64,000 bases of DNA from assembly GCF_024320785.1 (NCBI RefSeq), contig NZ_JANDBC010000001.1, positions 1,122,001-1,186,000 on the forward strand, read 5' to 3'. The notes beneath the pieces were generated by a model. That model saw only the letters and a list, made by a program, of their open reading frames with translations, was not told the origin of the DNA and searched no databases. The position numbers and the translations under genes are program-made. Every line of letters begins with the position of its first letter. Positions within the stretch are counted from its first letter, which is position 1. Of this stretch, positions 1 through 7,349 are shown in pieces. The DNA comes from Gracilimonas sediminicola (GTDB lineage: Bacteria; Bacteroidota; Rhodothermia; Balneolales; Balneolaceae).

Positions 1-2834
1 TTTCCGTTAACCTTGCGGGAATGTATGTCTCTGATGACCCAACACAGCTCGACAAATGGCAGATTCCATCCGGACAAAGTGCCGTCACCACCATTTCTCC
101 GGGAGAGTTTCTGATCCTTTGGTTTGATAAGGAAACCGAACAAGGCGCCCTGCATGTGGACATGAAATTAAGCGCCGATGGTGAATCTGTGATCCTCTCC
201 GAGTCTGATGGAGAAACCCTTATCGACTCCGTTTCTTTTGGAGCGCAATCGACAGATATAGCCTGGGGAAGAACGCCTGACGGTAGCGGGACTTTCAAGT
301 TCCTGAACCCTACACCTGAAGCAAGTAATGACGGCAGTCAAATTTCCGAACAAGCCAAGAAACCGGTTTTTTCTTTGGAATCTGGGTTCTATTCAGGCTC
401 AGAAGTCATCGGCATTTCATCTGCTACTGAAAATGCGGAAATCCGATACGAAATTGGCGGATCGGCTCCCACACCCAACTCACCACTATATGAAAACCCT
501 ATAACCGTTGATTCATCTTCCGTGATTCGAGCCATAGCTTTTGCGCCGAGCTTTGCAGCAAGTGATATTGCGACCAACAGCTATTTCTTTGAAGACCCGC
601 ACACCATCCCGCTTGTTTCATTTGTGATGGAACCCGACAGTCTCTTCGATTATGACAAAGGAATGTATGTAATCGGAGATTCCTCAGAAGCCGGTGATGA
701 CTATCCGTGGTTTGGAGCCAACTTTTGGGAAGAATGGGAGTACCCGGTGCATATTGAATATATGAAGCCCGGTGGGTCGGTCGAATTTGAATTTGATGCA
801 GGGGCCAGTATCGGTGGCAACTTCAGCCGGGCTTTCCCTAAAAAATCATTCATCATCAATAACAATCCCGATTACGGGATCGATGAGCTGGAGTATGAGC
901 TTTTCCCCGAAAATGATTACAACACTTACGATGGATTTGGTCTGCGGGCCGGAGCCGAAGAACGATCTCGCTTGCTCAATGAAATGATGTACACCATCAA
1001 CAAACAATGGGGCCACAAAAACGCCATGCAGGCTTACAAACCGGTGGTATTATACATCAACGGCAAGTACTGGGGTATTTATAATTTACAGGAGCGCAAA
1101 AACGATGATTTCGTCGAATCCCGCTATGGATATGATGACATCGACATGATTAAGGATTATGATGAAGTGAAAGATGGCACCTATGATGCCTACCAGGAGC
1201 TGCTGGATATTTTTCAGGATGAATCTCTGACGGAAACTGAATTTTTCACCTTGGCGGATTCACTCATCGATTTGGAAAGCTTTACCGACCACTGGATTTA
1301 CCAGGTGTACAGTTCTCACGGCGATCCCAACAACTTACGATATTGGAGACCTCAGACTGTGGATGGAAAATGGCATTTTATTTCCCATGATTTTGACTGG
1401 TGGAGAAACCTGGACAATGAGCCCGGCACTTACATCCCGGTTTTTACTCAGTATTTGAAGAAAGATCCGGCAGGATTCTGGCTCATTGGCCGGATGATAC
1501 AAAACCCAACCTACCGGGAAATCTTCCTGAATCGCCTTGCTGATATGCTTAATACCGCCTTTAAGCCTGATTATATGATCAGCTTAATCGATTCCATAGA
1601 CACCGCCATCAACCCGGAAATACCGCGGGATATTGAACGCTGGGATGAAGGCTGGTATGACAACAGCGGTCCTACCGATTACAGCATGGAGTATTTTTAT
1701 TATGGATTGGAAGAAGAGGATTACGGCCTTACGGTTCCTTATGTGCTCGATTACCCGGACTTCATTTATGCTGAAATTCAGGATACCCTGCAAACCGACA
1801 CGGTACGGGTGCACCTTGCTCAGACTTCTGAAGGCAGCATACAACTCAATTCCATCACTCCGGATTTATCCAGTCAGGATTGGTCGGGAATTTATTTCGA
1901 AGGTACTTCCATCACCTTAGAGGTTATGCCGGAGCCCGGACTGGAACTGGAGCACTGGCTGGTTGATGGCGAGCAAGCCGGTCAGAACAACGTACTGACT
2001 GTTGAGCTTGGCACAACGCCCATAGAAATCGAAGCAGCCTTCCAGCCGGTTTTACAAGATGAAATCGTAATCAACGAGATTAATTACAACCCCAGTGATG
2101 ACTTTGATGCCGGTGACTGGATTGAACTGTACAACTATTCTGAAACCACCATCGACCTTTCAGGTTGGGTGTATAAGGATGAAGACGACGAGCACGAATT
2201 TGTAATACCAAACGGCACTTCTATTGCCTCAGGAGGTTATTTAGTGATCACCAATGATACGGCTGCTTTCAAACAGCTGCACCCAAATGCTGAATTCGTA
2301 AAAGGAGAAGCCGATTTCGGATTGAGCGGTTCAGGAGATCAGGTTCGGATTTTTAACCCGAATAATTCTTTAATCGACTTTGTGGAGTATAACGATGAAG
2401 AACCATGGTCATTAGAAGCTGACGGAAATGGAGCAACGCTGGCTTTAAAAGATTATGAGCTTGACAACTCATTGGCCGAAAGCTGGATGGCATCTGAAGA
2501 AACAGGCGGCACCCCTTCTGCTTCTAACGATGGAGTCATTAACAGCAGTGAAGAAGATGGGAATGCACCTAAAGCTTTTGCTTTACATCAAAATTATCCA
2601 AACCCGTTTAACCCAACCACTCGAATTTCTTTCTCATTGGCCAAGGCATCACCGGTGGAGATAAGCGTGTATAACATGCTTGGGCAGGAAGTTCATAAAT
2701 TTGTAAAAGAGCCCATGAAAAGCGGGGAGCACACCCTCACTTTTGATGCCCGCAACCTGCCGAGTGGTGTTTATATTTACCGGTTAACGGCAGGGAATTT
2801 CACCGAAACCAAGAAAATGATTTTATTGAAATAA
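1..2834 (+). CDS. CotH-kinase / lamin-tail secreted protein, T9SS cargo (5' partial)
   Basis: The reading frame is already open at base 3, and the codons before the first ATG at 21 (SVNLAG) continue a lamin-tail domain, so the true start lies left of the window. Order of parts: end of a lamin-tail domain (to about base 330), a chitobiase/hexosaminidase C-terminal-like beta module (about 370-600), a CotH kinase-like domain (about 600-1780, with the segments LRAGAEERSRLLNEMM and YINGKYWGIYNLQER), a bacterial beta repeat (about 1800-2050), a second lamin-tail domain (about 2060-2500), and a C-terminal type A T9SS sorting domain (about 2570-2834) containing NYPNPFNPTT. CotH proteins are atypical kinases in spore coats and in secreted bacterial proteins; here the protein is probably exported and fixed to the cell surface. 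Substrate unknown. Domain calls are by motif reading only. Confidence 0.88.
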   Translation, partial: SVNLAGMYVSDDPTQLDKWQIPSGQSAVTTISPGEFLILWFDKETEQGALHVDMKLSADGESVILSESDGETLIDSVSFGAQSTDIAWGRTPDGSGTFKFLNPTPEASNDGSQISEQAKKPVFSLESGFYSGSEVIGISSATENAEIRYEIGGSAPTPNSPLYENPITVDSSSVIRAIAFAPSFAASDIATNSYFFEDPHTIPLVSFVMEPDSLFDYDKGMYVIGDSSEAGDDYPWFGANFWEEWEYPVHIEYMKPGGSVEFEFDAGASIGGNFSRAFPKKSFIINNNPDYGIDELEYELFPENDYNTYDGFGLRAGAEERSRLLNEMMYTINKQWGHKNAMQAYKPVVLYINGKYWGIYNLQERKNDDFVESRYGYDDIDMIKDYDEVKDGTYDAYQELLDIFQDESLTETEFFTLADSLIDLESFTDHWIYQVYSSHGDPNNLRYWRPQTVDGKWHFISHDFDWWRNLDNEPGTYIPVFTQYLKKDPAGFWLIGRMIQNPTYREIFLNRLADMLNTAFKPDYMISLIDSIDTAINPEIPRDIERWDEGWYDNSGPTDYSMEYFYYGLEEEDYGLTVPYVLDYPDFIYAEIQDTLQTDTVRVHLAQTSEGSIQLNSITPDLSSQDWSGIYFEGTSITLEVMPEPGLELEHWLVDGEQAGQNNVLTVELGTTPIEIEAAFQPVLQDEIVINEINYNPSDDFDAGDWIELYNYSETTIDLSGWVYKDEDDEHEFVIPNGTSIASGGYLVITNDTAAFKQLHPNAEFVKGEADFGLSGSGDQVRIFNPNNSLIDFVEYNDEEPWSLEADGNGATLALKDYELDNSLAESWMASEETGGTPSASNDGVINSSEEDGNAPKAFALHQNYPNPFNPTTRISFSLAKASPVEISVYNMLGQEVHKFVKEPMKSGEHTLTFDARNLPSGVYIYRLTAGNFTETKKMILLK

Positions 2835-2849
2835 CTCACAAAAAAAGAA

Positions 2850-2872
2850 AGAGCGGACAGGCTGTCCGCTCT
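2850..2872. terminator. Hairpin terminator between the CotH gene and glyS
   Basis: A perfect 10-bp stem (agagcggaca / tgtccgctct) with a 3-nt loop lies between two convergent genes. An A-rich run just left of the stem becomes a T-tract on the minus strand, so it fits best as the glyS terminator; the run cgtttta to the right gives weaker support for termination on the plus strand. Confidence 0.75.
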
Positions 2873-2909
2873 ACGTTTTAGATTGAATAAGTCTGGCAGA
2901 TCTTAAACT

Positions 2910-4367
2910 CTACTCCGGTTTCCAGTCCTTCATGCCGTCCCGGATCACTTCTGCAAGTCTGGAAACAGGCACCCGATCCTGACTCATATCATCGCGGTAA
3001 CGGATGGTCACGGTATCTTCACCTTCTGATTCCACGCCGTCAAAATCTACGGTCACGCAGAATGGGGTTCCGGCTTCATCCTGTCGGCGATAGCGTTTCC
3101 CAATGGATCCTGACTCATCATAAAGCACCGAGAATTCCTCACGAAGATCTTCTTCAATCTTGTGCGCCAGATCCTGAAGCTTATCTTTCTTGATCAGCGG
3201 GAAAATACCCACCTGTGTTGGAGCAATGGTCGGATTAAGTTTGAGCACCGTTCGGGAATCGCCATCTACCTCTTCCTCACGATAGGCATCACAAAGCACC
3301 ATCAGCGTCAATCGATCCAGCCCAACGGAAGTCTCAATCACATAAGGAACAAAACGCTCCTGGTTTTTCTGATCGTAGTAATCCAGCTTCTTCCCGGAGT
3401 GCTCGGCGTGCTGAGTTAAATCAAAATCCGTTCGGTTGTGAATACCTTCCACTTCCTGCCAGCCGATGGGGTATTTATACTGAATATCAGCAGCAGCCCG
3501 CGCATAGTGAGCAAGTTTATCTTCAGGATGCGGAGCCGTCCTCAGGTTTTCTTCCCGAATTCCCATTTTCTTATGCCACTCCAGTCGCTTTTCCAGCCAC
3601 TTCTCATATTCCTCTTCATCGGTGCCCGGTTTCACGAAGTATTGCATTTCCATCTGCTCAAATTCACGCATACGGAAAACAAACTGTCGGGCCACAACCT
3701 CATTCCGGAACGCCTTCCCGGTTTGGGCAATACCAAACGGAATAGTGGTTCTGGAGGTATCCATTACGTTCTTATAGTTCACAAAAATACCCTGTGCCGT
3801 CTCCGGGCGAAGATAAACACCATCTTCTTCGGTTGAAGTGGAACCAAACTGCGTTTTAAACATCAGGTTGAACTGGCGCACTTCGGTCCAGTCAAAAGCC
3901 CCGGACTCTGGGGCCCGAATCTCGTTCTCCATGATGATTTCGTGCAGATCTTCCGTCAGGCTTTTTCGGGAACCGCAGGTATCCAGCTTTTCCTGGATAG
4001 CATTTGCTTCTTCGTGCTTATCATCTTTTCGCAGCTTCTCGATGTGCTGCTCAATCAACATATCAGCACGGTAACGTTTTTTGGACTGCTTGTCGTCGAT
4101 CATCGGATCGTTAAATCCGCCAACATGGCCACTGGCTTCCCATACTTTGGGATGCATAAAAATAGCTGCATCCACTCCCACGATATTGTCGTGGCGGCGT
4201 GTCATCTCTTTCCACCAGGCATTACGGATATTTCTTTTGAGTTCTACACCGAGGGGTCCGTAATCATACACGGCACTAAGTCCGCCATAAATTTCCGATG
4301 ATTGGAAGATGAAACCACGGGCTTTTGCCAGTGATACAATTTTATCGAGGTTGTCCAGATTCGACAT
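2910..4367 (-). CDS. glyS: Glycyl-tRNA synthetase (single-chain, class II)
   Basis: Charges tRNA-Gly with glycine in the cytoplasm. The 485-residue protein has the length of the dimeric bacterial/eukaryal-type enzyme rather than the alpha2-beta2 GlyQ/GlyS form. Motif 2 reads FRNEVVARQFVFRMREFEQM, and the anticodon-binding domain occupies roughly the last 110 residues (from PTIAPTQVGIFPL). I chose the ATG at 4365-4367 (MSNLDNLDKI) rather than an upstream codon at 4424 because homologues begin here and a promoter-like -7 box lies at 4404-4411, inside the longer reading. It is transcribed divergently from the nth-like gene. Confidence 0.95.
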   Translation of the reverse strand: MSNLDNLDKIVSLAKARGFIFQSSEIYGGLSAVYDYGPLGVELKRNIRNAWWKEMTRRHDNIVGVDAAIFMHPKVWEASGHVGGFNDPMIDDKQSKKRYRADMLIEQHIEKLRKDDKHEEANAIQEKLDTCGSRKSLTEDLHEIIMENEIRAPESGAFDWTEVRQFNLMFKTQFGSTSTEEDGVYLRPETAQGIFVNYKNVMDTSRTTIPFGIAQTGKAFRNEVVARQFVFRMREFEQMEMQYFVKPGTDEEEYEKWLEKRLEWHKKMGIREENLRTAPHPEDKLAHYARAAADIQYKYPIGWQEVEGIHNRTDFDLTQHAEHSGKKLDYYDQKNQERFVPYVIETSVGLDRLTLMVLCDAYREEEVDGDSRTVLKLNPTIAPTQVGIFPLIKKDKLQDLAHKIEEDLREEFSVLYDESGSIGKRYRRQDEAGTPFCVTVDFDGVESEGEDTVTIRYRDDMSQDRVPVSRLAEVIRDGMKDWKPE

Positions 4368-4403
4368 GTGGGTGTTTTTGCAATTCAAAAATCTTGTGAG
4401 CGC

Positions 4404-4411
4404 CAAAGATA
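4404..4411 (-). promoter_or_regulatory. Candidate -7 box (TATCTTTG) for glyS
   Basis: Minus-strand TATCTTTG matches the Bacteroidota -7 consensus TAnnTTTG exactly and sits 36 nt before the glyS start codon. No clear TTG-type -33 element is seen at the usual distance, so this is a partial match only. Confidence 0.4.
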
Positions 4412-4482
4412 AGCATATGATCATCGAATGTGGAATATTGAACCGGGAATTTTGAACGGTTCCTTCTCTGTAATGGATTATT

Positions 4483-4490
4483 TATGTTTG
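4483..4490 (+). promoter_or_regulatory. Candidate -7 box (TATGTTTG) for the nth-like gene
   Basis: TATGTTTG matches TAnnTTTG and lies 34 nt before the ATG at 4525. A TTTG at 4451-4454 is farther upstream (28-nt spacing) than the usual 19-23 nt, so the -33 element is doubtful. Confidence 0.35.
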
Positions 4491-4524
4491 AGGCGTTCAC
4501 ACAATCATCGAATTAAACCTATTC

Positions 4525-5235
4525 ATGTCCAATAAAGACGAACCGAAACTGCCCAAGCTTCCGAGAAAGTCAAAAAAGCAGAAAGAGCGAGCGGAAGAAA
4601 TTCTCCAGGAATTATACGTTCACTACCCAAATCCACACTGTGAGTTAAATCACCGGAATCCCTTTGAGCTGCTGATTGCCACCATCCTGAGTGCCCAGTG
4701 CACGGATGTTCGGGTCAATAAAACCACGCCGGCTTTGTTTGAAACCTACCCCACTCCGGAGCTTATGAAAGACGCCCCGCTTGAAGAATTGGAAGAACTG
4801 GTTCGTTCAACCGGTTTTTACCGGAACAAGGCAAAGTCCCTTAAAGAAACCTCGCAGATTTTAGTGGACGAGTTTGACGGTGAAGTTCCCCAAAACATGA
4901 AAGATCTACTGAAGCTAAGAGGGGCGGCGAGAAAAACAGCCAATGTAGTATTGGGAAATGCTTTTAATATCAATGCCGGTGTGGTGGTTGATACGCACGT
5001 GAAGCGAATCTCAAACCGGTTTGGCCTCACCAAAGAGAAAAAGAACACCAACAAAATTGAGAAAGATTTGATGGCTCTATTTCCGCGGGAGAACTGGACC
5101 GACCTTTCGCACCTGATGATCCACCACGGACGTAATGCATGTAAAGCCCGGATTTCGGAAGCACCGGATCACCCTCTGTGCAAAAAGTACGGCGTGAATT
5201 GTAAGTGCCGGAAGATGCGGACGGAAGAACATTGA
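4525..5235 (+). CDS. nth: Endonuclease III-like DNA glycosylase (variant)
   Basis: Belongs to the HhH-GPD superfamily that removes oxidised pyrimidines and cuts AP sites. The 236-residue protein keeps the catalytic lysine (Lys137 in the ARKTANVV segment) and the catalytic aspartate (Asp156 in VVDTHVKR). Two features are unusual: the helix-hairpin-helix turn, normally LPGVGRKTA, reads LRGAARKTA, and the four C-terminal cysteines (206, 219, 226, 228) are spaced 12, 6 and 1, not the classic 6, 2 and 5 of the 4Fe-4S loop. The N-terminus has a lysine-rich extension of about 20 residues. It probably still acts in base-excision repair, but DNA binding or cluster binding may differ. Confidence 0.87.
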   Translation: MSNKDEPKLPKLPRKSKKQKERAEEILQELYVHYPNPHCELNHRNPFELLIATILSAQCTDVRVNKTTPALFETYPTPELMKDAPLEELEELVRSTGFYRNKAKSLKETSQILVDEFDGEVPQNMKDLLKLRGAARKTANVVLGNAFNINAGVVVDTHVKRISNRFGLTKEKKNTNKIEKDLMALFPRENWTDLSHLMIHHGRNACKARISEAPDHPLCKKYGVNCKCRKMRTEEH

Positions 5236-5277
5236 ACAAGTAACATCCAACAATGAGCGCAGAAGTATTTTCTTTCT

Positions 5278-6525
5278 ATGGCAGATAAAATTTTTGATTC
5301 CTTCACCGATCCCATTCCACCGCTCAGGTATGAAATTCAGATCATCCCTGTAAAACAGAATGGCGAGACGTTCCTGTATTTTCAAGATCAGCTCGGGTAC
5401 GCGCAGTCAGATTTTGCCGTTCCTTATTCTGCCCAGTCTCTGTTTTCACTGTTTGATGGCAGCCGGAGCGTGGAAGATATCCTTGAGTTCAGTGACGATC
5501 AGATCACCCGGGAACAGGTACTGGAATATGTTCAGTTTTTGGATGAAAAAGCCTTGTTGCATTCTCCTCATTTTAAAGAACACGCCAGGGAAACGGAAAG
5601 AACCTACGAGGAGTCTGAAGTTCATCCATCCAACACCTATGGAATCTCCTATCCGGAAGACCCGGAAGAACTGAAGCACTTTCTGAATGAAGCCTTTGAG
5701 AAACTCCCCACTTTTGAACCTGTTGATTCTGCAAAAGCCCTTTATGCTCCTCATATTGATTACCGCGTTGGCCTGAACAGCTATGTAAAAGCTTTCTCGG
5801 CCATCAAAAACCTGAAACCCAAACGGGTGGTAGTTATAGCTACTTCCCATTACTCCGGGCTTCATCCTGAGCTGTATGAAGAGTATCCGTTCGTGATTTC
5901 AAATAAGGATTTTGAGTTGGTAAACGGCACGGTAGAAGCAGACCGGATGGCCATTCGGAAGATCGCGGATCAAGTCCGCGATGACGAGTTAGATTTTGGC
6001 ATCACCTTCCACGACAGGGCGCACCGCATTGAACACAGCATTGAGCTTCATCTGCTTTTATTAAATCACTTATGGGATCATGATTTTAAAATTATCCCGA
6101 TAGTTGTGGGCAGCCTGGAAGAGCTGTTCTACAAAGCGGATGGATTTCAGGGGAAACAGGTAGAGAAATTTTCCGGGTTGCTGAATGGACTTTTTGGAGA
6201 TGATGAAGATACCTTCTTTTGTATCAGTGGCGATTTAGCCCACATCGGCAAAAAATTCGGAGATGATAAACCGGCTAAAGAGTTGTTTGAAGAAATCCGC
6301 TCTTTTGATGAAGATTTCCTCGATTTTGGGGCTGAAGGAAATCCGGATAAAATTCTTGAGCTGATGAGCCAGAAATATGATCCCTATCGAACCTGTGGCT
6401 ACCCTCCTTTGTTTTCTTTTCTGAAAGCATTCCCAAACCTATCCGGCGAAATCCTCACCTATGATATCTGGGATGAGGAAGAACGGGAAAGTGGTGTGAG
6501 TTTTGGGTCTATTCTGTATTATTAA
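5278..6525 (+). CDS. MEMO1-family protein (AmmeMemoRadiSam system B-like) with N-terminal extension
   Basis: Residues about 150-415 are a MEMO domain: APHIDYRVG (His159), ATSHYSG (His191), SGDLAHIGKKFG and a late Cys in RTCGYPP are the positions that form the metal-binding pocket in this family, related to LigB-type dioxygenases. The first 110 residues form a separate module (FDGSRSVEDILEFSDDQITREQV) resembling small winged-helix PqqD-like folds. Its reaction is not established; in other bacteria MEMO genes often neighbour AMMECR1 and a radical-SAM gene, but neither is present here. It starts 42 nt after the nth-like gene, so the two may be co-transcribed. Its stop codon falls at the edge of an AT-rich hairpin. 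Confidence 0.85.
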   Translation: MADKIFDSFTDPIPPLRYEIQIIPVKQNGETFLYFQDQLGYAQSDFAVPYSAQSLFSLFDGSRSVEDILEFSDDQITREQVLEYVQFLDEKALLHSPHFKEHARETERTYEESEVHPSNTYGISYPEDPEELKHFLNEAFEKLPTFEPVDSAKALYAPHIDYRVGLNSYVKAFSAIKNLKPKRVVVIATSHYSGLHPELYEEYPFVISNKDFELVNGTVEADRMAIRKIADQVRDDELDFGITFHDRAHRIEHSIELHLLLLNHLWDHDFKIIPIVVGSLEELFYKADGFQGKQVEKFSGLLNGLFGDDEDTFFCISGDLAHIGKKFGDDKPAKELFEEIRSFDEDFLDFGAEGNPDKILELMSQKYDPYRTCGYPPLFSFLKAFPNLSGEILTYDIWDEEERESGVSFGSILYY

Positions 6526-6583
6526 TTCAAAATGAAAAATTTAAAATTCAAAATTGGTCTCAGCCAATTTTGAATTTTTCATT
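6523..6583. repeat. AT-rich hairpin filling the gap between two convergent genes
   Basis: The whole gap between the MEMO gene and gldC is a self-complementary AT-rich element. Its inner stem is a perfect 14-bp pair (aaattcaaaattgg / ccaattttgaattt) around a 6-nt loop, with an outer pairing aatgaaaa / ttttcatt after a bulge. The first 26 bases are identical to the left end of the S23 element (44616-44641). It contains the MEMO stop codon and touches the gldC stop codon, so it may act as a two-way terminator. Confidence 0.75.
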
Positions 6584-6911
6584 ATTCTTTTATCTCCATT
6601 TTCTCAGCAAAATAGTGGCAGAAGTCGCGCATATCGCCGGTAATCCGCTCATCATTTGTAGCTCGTTCTAAGGTATCAGCCATGGTAACCAGGGTTTGGT
6701 GGAAGAAAATTTTCATTTCATCCACCGTCATCTCTTTGGTCCACAAATCCAATTTTAATGTATCTTTGTTATGCGCATCCCAAAGTGACAAAAGCATAGC
6801 CCGGCACTGTGCCTTGTCTTTTCCCTTAAGGTCGGATGCATTCCAAATGATATCAGTAGGTACATTATCTTTATCCAGTTCAACGGTAATGTTGATTTCT
6901 TTCTTCTGCAT
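6582..6911 (-). CDS. gldC: Gliding-motility protein GldC homologue
   Basis: The 109-residue protein matches GldC throughout: an N-terminal beta segment (ITVELDKDNVP), LLSLWDAHNKDTLKLDLW, VDEMKIFFHQTLVTMADT and a C-terminal CHYFAEKMEI. GldC is a small soluble protein linked to gliding and T9SS in Bacteroidota; its exact role is unclear. No other gld or spr/por gene is in the window. Presence of GldC fits with the T9SS sorting domains on two proteins here. A TAGTTTTG box lies just upstream on the same strand. Confidence 0.85.
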   Translation of the reverse strand: MQKKEINITVELDKDNVPTDIIWNASDLKGKDKAQCRAMLLSLWDAHNKDTLKLDLWTKEMTVDEMKIFFHQTLVTMADTLERATNDERITGDMRDFCHYFAEKMEIKE

Positions 6912-6936
6912 GATTTCGGTCTTTTTAAATTCATCC

Positions 6937-6944
6937 CAAAACTA
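6937..6944 (-). promoter_or_regulatory. Candidate -7 box (TAGTTTTG) for gldC
   Basis: The minus-strand octamer matches TAnnTTTG and lies 25 nt before the gldC ATG. The nearest TTG upstream (6972-6974) is 27 nt away, longer than usual. Confidence 0.3.
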
Positions 6945-6996
6945 AGGGTTTCTGTATTTATTAACTCACTTCAATTTTGGGGGGAAATTTTAAATG

Positions 6997-7038
6997 TTGA
7001 ATGCTAAATGTTAAATGGGTCAAATCCCATTTAGCATT
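6997..7038. repeat. Short AT-rich inverted repeat
   Basis: Arms aatgctaaatg (7000-7010) and catttagcatt (7028-7038) are perfect complements. A competing stem, taaatggg / cccattta, lies inside. It sits upstream of gldC and is part of the repeat-filled gap 6912-7349, which holds no gene. Confidence 0.6.
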
Positions 7039-7088
7039 ACTTGAAGCCCTGAAGGACTTCGCTTGTGTGCGGGAATGCAATTAGGGAG

Positions 7089-7245
7089 ATGTCATTGCGA
7101 GGAATCTCAAAAAGCGAATCCAAGTTTGGGATGAATAACGACGCGGCAATCTCCTGGACACAATATCCCAAACTCTTCAGGGAGATCGCTGCGTCGAAAA
7201 AGTTCGGGTTCTGAATATGAGTTATGATGCTCCTCGCGATGACAG
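7089..7245. repeat. Imperfect palindromic intergenic repeat (about 157 bp)
   Basis: The outer ends gtcattgcgaggaatctc and, reversed, gtcatcgcgaggagcatc are near-complementary, and inner blocks repeat the pattern: gacgcggcaatctc pairs with gagatcgctgcgtcg, and aagtttgggat pairs with atcccaaactct. This nested structure resembles dispersed intergenic palindromes known from many bacterial genomes. No protein is encoded. It lies between gldC and the ABC-F gene. Confidence 0.7.
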
Positions 7246-7349
7246 TCCTGAATAGATAATTGGGAAAGGATTAATTTCATTCTGAACACAATTAATCCAT
7301 ATTTTCAGCCTCGCTGCATTTTTTCTTAACTCATGACATTCATCATACT

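Noticed and set aside
4368-4424. N-terminal extension of glyS to 4424
   Set aside because: The extra residues are not typical of the family and include a promoter-like box.
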